The notes beneath the pieces are model-generated. The model worked only from the letters and a program-made list of their open reading frames with translations, was not told the origin of the DNA and searched no databases. Position numbers and translations under genes: made by a program. From Phoronis australis (taxonomy: Eukaryota > Phoronida > Phoronidae), in the NCBI GenBank assembly GCA_002633005.1, contig NMRA01000132.1, positions 513,162-577,161 on the forward strand: a stretch of DNA of 64,000 bases, written 5' to 3'. Position 1 is the first letter of the stretch. Each line of letters starts with the position of its first letter. Positions 58,037-64,000 of this stretch are shown here, piece by piece.

Positions 58037-60229
58037 TGGGGCCTACAATTAGCAGGAGGGGATAGTGTCTAGAGTTTGTCTATATATCTCTTTATCTCAA
58101 TGTTGTCACTTGAGTTGTGGGTCAATTCCTCATCTTCAGGACCTGTTTTCAAGGGCTATCGTATATTTAATTGAAGGATTTTTACAGATCTCCTTTGTAT
58201 TGTTTTGAACATTTTGTTGAACTTTCTGACTTCACTAAGTCCAAGAACTAACATGTGATGTCGGCTCATAGCTCAATCTAGGTAGATGTCGACATGTAGC
58301 TAGTACATCAGATGTCTGTGCTCGCATGATTTTCTTTTATCTGTAGTATAAAACTTTCAGAGTAAATTGGAAATTTTCTCAAGCATAAATGTAGCCTGCT
58401 ATCAAATTGTCCATGGGAAACTTCTGCAGTTGAAACTTCTCACAAGGTTCAGAATTTGACTGAATGTTCTGAATTACTACAGAAACCAGAATTTTCTCTT
58501 TTTAACATTTGGTTATAGTCAGATCACCAGAGGGCAGTATAGTTTGTCCTGAATGAATTACTTTCCCACTCATTTTGACCTGTTGTTGAAATCTTTGCCA
58601 GTGCAGTGTCAACTTGAGCAAAACATTCTTGTTTTGTCGCTAAGCCATTGTGGCTTACATTTGATGATCATATAACTCCTTCTTGGCATCTGCTGTTATC
58701 CTTTACACCCCTCAACAGTACAGTAGTCCCTTACAAACTACCAACAGTGAAAAGCAATTTGTTAAAAGTTTATGGTGGATCAGATGTCCACACAGTTCCA
58801 ATCCACAGCTGTTTGTGGATGGAAGCTTGTCTATATATAGGCAGCTTCCAGTCAACTAAGGGAAGGCTCCAATGGGGATCAGTCCATCTCACCAGGGGTG
58901 AAGGGTTCACCCATTTTATGAAATCTTCGTGTTGAGGAATCTTGAAGTCTGACTGCTGGGTTCTGTGGTTGGAGTATATTCCTGACAGTGTCAACAACCT
59001 AGAGAGGGATATTCTTATTTGGGCTGGTTGTCATAGCATTTTGGGGTAAGCCACTCTTTGTTTATATAGATTCTTGTGTAGCATGTGACATGCAGGTTCT
59101 GAAGGCAACAGTGCCTGAGAACACCTGGTTCATGACATTTGTACTGGAGCTGTTGCTTGAACAGTGCACTTTGTGCTAAGTGTTTTAGTGTTACTGTTTG
59201 GTCCAGGTGCAAACACAGACAAAAAATGATCTGTTGGAGCCAGATCATACATTTTTGGTGTATGTCTGTTTCACATTCAATTTTTGGGATCTGTTATAGG
59301 TATTGTAGTTGTAACGTCAACATTACAAGTTTAACGAAGTTACCTTAACTCATTGGCGCATTGTTGCTCTAGAACACCTCGTGAGGTTATATGATGGAAA
59401 AAAGAATTAACTAGTTTTGGAATTTGCTTGGGAAGGCTGAATTTTGACTGGTGTTTGGGTATGCTAGGAGAAAACCTTTTCTTTCTATTCTGGAAAATTG
59501 CTAACATACTATTGACCTTGTTGATCGGCAAGGTCATACCAAGAAGATTCTGGTAAATTAGAATCACATGAAACAGTAATGGTGGGATGGGCTGACTTAG
59601 TTTTTAGTCTAGAGATAATTTATTTGGACAGATATTGAATTGTGGCAGTCTTGTAAAGTGGTTTAGTTCAGTAAAAAAAATATGCAACCTGTTCGTTCAA
59701 GCTGAAGGTAGACACAAGTAAAGTTACCTGTTCTAATCTCAGCATGCATTTCATAAATCACACTGTTGACTTTCTAGGTCTAGGTGAGCCTGGCTGTTGA
59801 ACTGTTTAGTTGCCCTGGTGCTCAGCCCATACACACCGTACATCAGTTTTAATGATGTCCATGTCTTGCCACCTTGGCTGTTTAATTTAAAACACTTCCA
59901 GAGATTGTACAAGCTAGTTGAGGTTTACAACAGTCAAGCGTGGAAGACTAACTCCTGGGCACACTTTCTCATCACTACCTGGTGAATTGAGCCTCCTCTG
60001 GAAAACACGCATCGTACGCATGGACAATATTTCACTTGAGAAAGACACAAATGCTCCAATTAAACAAGAATTGTAGATACCTGGACGTTTGATAAGGAGT
60101 AAAAACCCATGCAAAACAGATTATAATTTGCCAAACAAGAGTTTGCCTTGCCTTTGTTCAATGTTACTATGTTCCTTATCTTCCATGAATGAAAATTCGT
60201 ATGAAAGTGCACATGCAGAACACCATTTT

Positions 60230-60365
60230 TCATGATGCTTTCACAGAGGCAAGAAACTCATGCTTTCGTAGGCAAGAAACTGAGGCTTTCACAGGGGAAA
60301 AGCTCACGAAGGGTCAAGGTGGCGCAATTCACAGGGGCAAGAAACTCACACAGGGTCAAGCTGAC
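60230..60365 (+). repeat. Imperfect short repeats around GGCAAGAAACTCA
   Basis: The blocks 'gaggcaagaaactcatgc', 'taggcaagaaactgaggc' and 'ggggcaagaaactcacac', with 'tttcacag' and 'agggtcaag' repeated between them. They explain the repetitive Arg/Glu/Thr/Gly translation of the open frame at 60,189-60,491, so I do not call it a gene. Confidence 0.6.
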
Positions 60366-61114
60366 TCAAATCTTTGTGAGATATCACCGAGCATTGTGAG
60401 GAAAACATGTGAACACATTAGCATTTGTTGTGTGTTTCTTTCATCCATTGAACACAGTTCTTCTGTGTTTGAAAGAATTTATGTCACTTAAAAGGAAACT
60501 GTAAGTTAGGCTAAAAAGCATAGTTGGCTCTGGTCTGTGTGTTTTTTTGAAAATCAAGTGGGTAGTGTGGTATTGTTTTTAGTTGCTCAATTTTTCAGAT
60601 AAGAAAGCCCACCTGACACCTGCAAAACTGATGCCCGTGTGCAGCTTATCAAAAAACACTGGACTGTGGCAGAAGTTGATGCGGACGGGCATTTTTTGTA
60701 ATCTTTGAACGCAGGTCTCAAAATGAGTCTGGGGTTTAAACAAAAACCAACCATGATTTTTTACCTTCCTTACTGACTAAGGTGATGTGGTGTGGTTACT
60801 TTAAATCTGAATAACTTATTTGGTCTTTCTACTTCTTAATTACCTTGGTTATTTACTGATTATTATTACTGTTGTTAAGAACATTTTTGTAGCTATGAAG
60901 ATAACTTGCTGACTGGACCTAAACTATAGTTTTGTTAACAGACAGGGAATGTGTTTTTAGTGCATTTGCCTGTTGCCAGTTGCATGAAACTGTCTCAATA
61001 GGATCTCAGCTATACTCCCTAAATTGTCAGAGCATTTGAAGATTTTGTTTACTCACTAATGTCATATTTTTTCCATCACTTTATCTTGATTGTGATCTCT
61101 TACTTCACGTCATT

Positions 61115-61500
61115 TTCTAAAAATGTTTCTGAAAATGAAATCGGGACATTATGTCCCAGAAATGGCTGGTCGGATTCTCATGAAACATTCAGGTTTAATG
61201 CTTTTGGCGGTATTCCAAAACCCTGTAAGGAAATGTTTTGAAAATGTTCCACTTTTGCATGAGGGGATATCAAATAGTATGATTTTTGTGAAAAAAAAAA
61301 TAAAGTTACACAAAATGAAAATGAAACAATAATTTTGAAAACTGTACCAGTGTTAATGGCAGATTGGTATATGTCAAAAATCAAGTTCTGCAGAATTTCT
61401 ACTTTCATAAAATTTATACTTTTGCCGAGCCAAATGCAACACTTTTGTAGATTTTGGCTAAATGTACTGTCTTGTTCATAACGTCCTGCATAACCTTATA
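61115..61500 (+). repeat. Dispersed ~500-base repeat family, copy 4
   Basis: Shows 'cccagaaatggctggtcgga', 'catgaaacattcaggtttaa', 'aaaatgttccacttttgcat', 'cagattggtatatgtcaaaa' and 'gtagattttggctaaatgta', in the family order but with an internal deletion compared with copies 1 and 3. Confidence 0.7.
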
Positions 61501-63757
61501 TTAGGGGTGCTACGTACACGAAAAAGTCTCTATTTATTTTCAATAATATCAAGAATTCTATGAAAAGTTTACTCTCAGTATGTATCAAAGCTAAAACTTA
61601 ACAAGCAGTGGAGATGAAATAGCAGGTGACAGGACAGTCACTATTTCAACTTTGTCCGTAAGTGTGGCGCAGATTTAGGGAACATAGTTGAGTCGCTATT
61701 GGAACTATTTGATGTAGCCGGCCGCAGGAGAACTAGATATCTATTACTAAGTTGTAACTTTAGGGTTATCGGAAACAAGTGATGAGGAAGTGGTTTATAC
61801 CAATTAAGCAGTTACATTTAATTACGTTTAACTTCATATAAAATATTTACCATGCTATAATTTGAGGTGGAGTAATGGTCATAATGAAGGAAACAAAGTC
61901 CTGCTCTGAACAAATTGGTCTATAAAGCATGTGCAATAAACATAAACCTTGTTTGTGTATTGTGCAGACTGGTTGTGGTGTGTATTCAGGGTGGGTTGCA
62001 TTGACACCAATGGGTACCAAACACAATCTAGTACACACAAGATTAGTTCCTGGAAATGCAGCATTTGAAACATGTTGATCATAAGACATCTGTTGCCATG
62101 AGTCTTGTGCTTTAAGCACTTTACAGTGTGCTTATTAATGGTATTTTTAATTGTCTGTAATTAGACAAGCGCAGGTAAAAGCAATCATCGTCAGTCAGAA
62201 GTTGATTAATGAGGACAGTTTTGTAAATCTATTCTTTTGATATTGATGTTTAAATTATGAATTGTTAAATTTGCACTTGGGGCATTAGGCGTATTTGATG
62301 GACTCCGTTGGTACTGCCAGGTCAACTAGCTAAGACATCTGATTGGTTCTCGATCACGACTTCCCGCCAACGGACCAGTCAGATGACTTCGCCTGTTGAC
62401 CCAGGGGATCTAGCCAAGTCAGTCAAGTTCAGTACACCCTTTGCTCTGTGTTCTAACAGAAATTTACTTCCAGGTGGTGTTATTATGACCATTTGTATTT
62501 ATCCCCTTTAATCAAGTGTAATGGAACACCATAAATTTCCTTTCTATTTTCTGGTCACAATTGCCAATGAATAAGTAATGGCAAATGATGTCTGTGGACA
62601 TCCTGGTTCCAGTTATTATGCTTTGGGCAGGCAGAGTGTCTCTGGAATAATCATTTTATGGGCTAGTTCAGGATGACCTCACCAGGTGATTATCTCTGGT
62701 CTATAAAGGTATCATTTACAGGTATGCATATGTCAATGGTGACATTCAGGGTTTTACACTGGACAGGTATGTGCACTTGATTTTCGTAAGCAAAATCAGG
62801 ATAACGGTTTCATAATAGAATGTTGATTTTGGCTGTGCAAACCAGGTTATTCTCCAAACATGATAAAGAGCGTTGATAAGAAATGGCATCTAGTATTTAT
62901 TTTTCCTGTTTCAATAAAACATATTATATACAAAGGTTTTTGATAAAGAATCTGTAATTTGCTCTGACTCTGTTGAAAGTAGTTTTCGACTTCTTAACTT
63001 TACCTATCCAGTGAGAATAAACTCTCAGAGATGATCTCTCCGATAAAATTGCTTGATTAACCATCTTATTCTCAAAGCAGATTTTTGGTCAAAGTTTTGA
63101 CAAAGCCTAGTATATGGCCTTTTGGAGAAACAATAGACATTAGATAACGCCAAATTCCCACATGTTGGGTTCGTTCAGTGTTATCCACAACTTGTTTTGA
63201 ATCATTACCGCATCGAGTTTGAATTTTGCCGTGCAACAATTTTCGCTTACTTGCATCGAGTTTGAAAACCTATGTAATGAGTTTAAAGTAATGGGAGATT
63301 TGTCATTTCTTTAGTAAACTAGAACATTTTTGTTTTTTTGGTACTAGCTCATGGCATTTATTCCAGGACTTGACAAACTCCTCTCAGTATGGACATGTAC
63401 CTTCGAAGGCACGTACATGAATCCCTGTGGAGTTTTAATTTTCTGTTGTGGAGATTGAACAGGGTCATCTAAGATACCAGTTCTACAGATGATGTTATTT
63501 GTGGCAGAACAGATTAGGGGTCAAGTGGTGTTAATGGGGCAGACCTGGTCATTTGTTGTTTTCTGAGATTTGGTAATTTTAAATCTGGTGAAGTGACTGT
63601 GGTTAGAGACTGGGTATGTTGATGAATCCTGTGGTATATCTACTCACTGTCTTGATGGGTACTACTGAACCTAGGCAATGCCTACACGTGCCACTTTTTA
63701 ATTCACAGTTTTAAGATAAGTTTGTAGTGTTTTCGCTGAATCAGATGGTTTCGCTGT

Positions 63758-63868
63758 TCTTGTTGGTTATTGCATTGGAATCTTATCATGATGAGGAATA
63801 TTGTAAGACTGACTTTATAAGAGTAAAATGCCTAATTGGATTTTACCTTTTTAGCTAACGGGAAATAC
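63758..63868 (+). repeat. Foldback-family copy
   Basis: Reads 'cttgttggttattgcattgg', 'cttatcatgatgaggaatat', 'ttataagagtaaaatgccta' and 'attggattttacctttttag'. Matches the single-arm copies at 17.0 and 57.9 kb. Confidence 0.6.
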
Positions 63869-63884
63869 AGCGTAAAGTAATACT

Positions 63885-64000
63885 TAAATTCATGATTTTT
63901 AAAAAAAAAATCAAAAGCTGCATAAAACAGAAACAACACGATATTGCAGAAAACTTTTTGAAATAGGGTCACGTTGTTGATACCCTACTGTACCAGCTTT
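63885..64000 (+). repeat. Dispersed ~500-base repeat family, partial copy 5, cut by the window end
   Basis: Resembles the middle part of the family: 'aaaagctgcataaaacagaa', 'acgatattgcagaaaac' and 'gttgttgataccctactgta', comparable with 54,825-54,945. The 5' third is absent. Confidence 0.5.

Larger units (their letters stand above)
53729..64000 (+). other. Downstream 10.3 kb: probably intron, no exon identified
   Basis: No block shows a CH domain, kinase, Ig or fibronectin motif in any frame. Much of it is repeat: the ~500-base family (54.6, 61.1 and 63.9 kb), a 711-base exact repeat, a 57-base tandem array, a foldback copy at 57.9 and 63.8 kb. Frames at 58,648-58,997 overlap on both strands and are not convincing. 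The gene probably continues beyond the window. Confidence 0.55.

Noticed and set aside
60189-60491. Frame of 100 codons with repeated Gln/Glu/Thr/Gly motifs
   Set aside because: The repetition comes from short tandem DNA repeats (GGCAAGAAACTCA); no splice sites in a suitable phase.
62308-62511. Frame of 67 codons in a locally GC-richer patch, considered as the next exon
   Set aside because: No acceptor giving phase 0 with a convincing reading, no domain, and the translation resembles nothing in smoothelin or titin families.
1-64000. CRISPR arrays, bacterial operons, plasmid or phage features
   Set aside because: The sequence is an animal nuclear genome by gene structure; the tandem repeats found have drifted units without regular unique spacers.

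Overview
The window reads as nuclear DNA from a marine invertebrate animal. It is AT-rich, with short coding blocks separated by long introns with GT/AG ends, many foldback repeats, tRNA-derived SINEs and a Penelope-like retroelement fragment. There are no bacterial operons, ribosome binding sites or CRISPR arrays. A deuterostome (hemichordate, echinoderm or cephalochordate) would fit the smoothelin-type gene, but the sequence alone does not fix the phylum.

Layout. Bases 1 to about 18,300 hold no gene I can support. This stretch is a mosaic of foldback elements, dispersed repeats, a C-rich three-copy repeat family with an assembly gap, and a probable Penelope-like fragment near 6.5 kb. CpG is common here. 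At about 18.3-18.8 kb there is a CpG-bearing, moderately GC-rich block ending in ATG followed directly by a consensus splice donor. It is a candidate, unproven first exon. Downstream of about 19 kb CpG becomes scarce, as in the methylated gene bodies of many invertebrates.

From 26,895 to 53,728 one plus-strand gene is read through thirteen supported coding exons with compatible phases (3,150 nt, 1,050 codons, no stop). It encodes a Ser/Tyr/Arg-rich head, three smoothelin-type helical motifs each split by an intron at the same place, an acidic Lys/Glu linker, a Ser/Thr-rich segment, then four I-set immunoglobulin domains of titin/MLCK type, one per phase-1 exon, and the start of another linker. 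Vertebrate smoothelins carry three such motifs plus a C-terminal CH domain and, as far as I know, no Ig domains, so this composite is the most interesting feature here. The likely role is a cytoskeletal protein of contractile cells. The initiator codon and the 3' end are not established. The last exon ends with a good donor in phase 0, and nothing convincing follows in the remaining 10 kb.

The introns are rich in repeats: a 2.49 kb tandem duplication (28.08-33.04 kb) joined at a single N, an exact 711 bp repeat (55.16 and 56.27 kb) also broken by a single N, two copies of one tRNA-derived SINE on opposite strands, a family of about 500 bp with at least four copies, a foldback family with at least five copies, and several minisatellites. 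The duplications abutting single Ns may be assembly joins of two haplotypes rather than real duplications.
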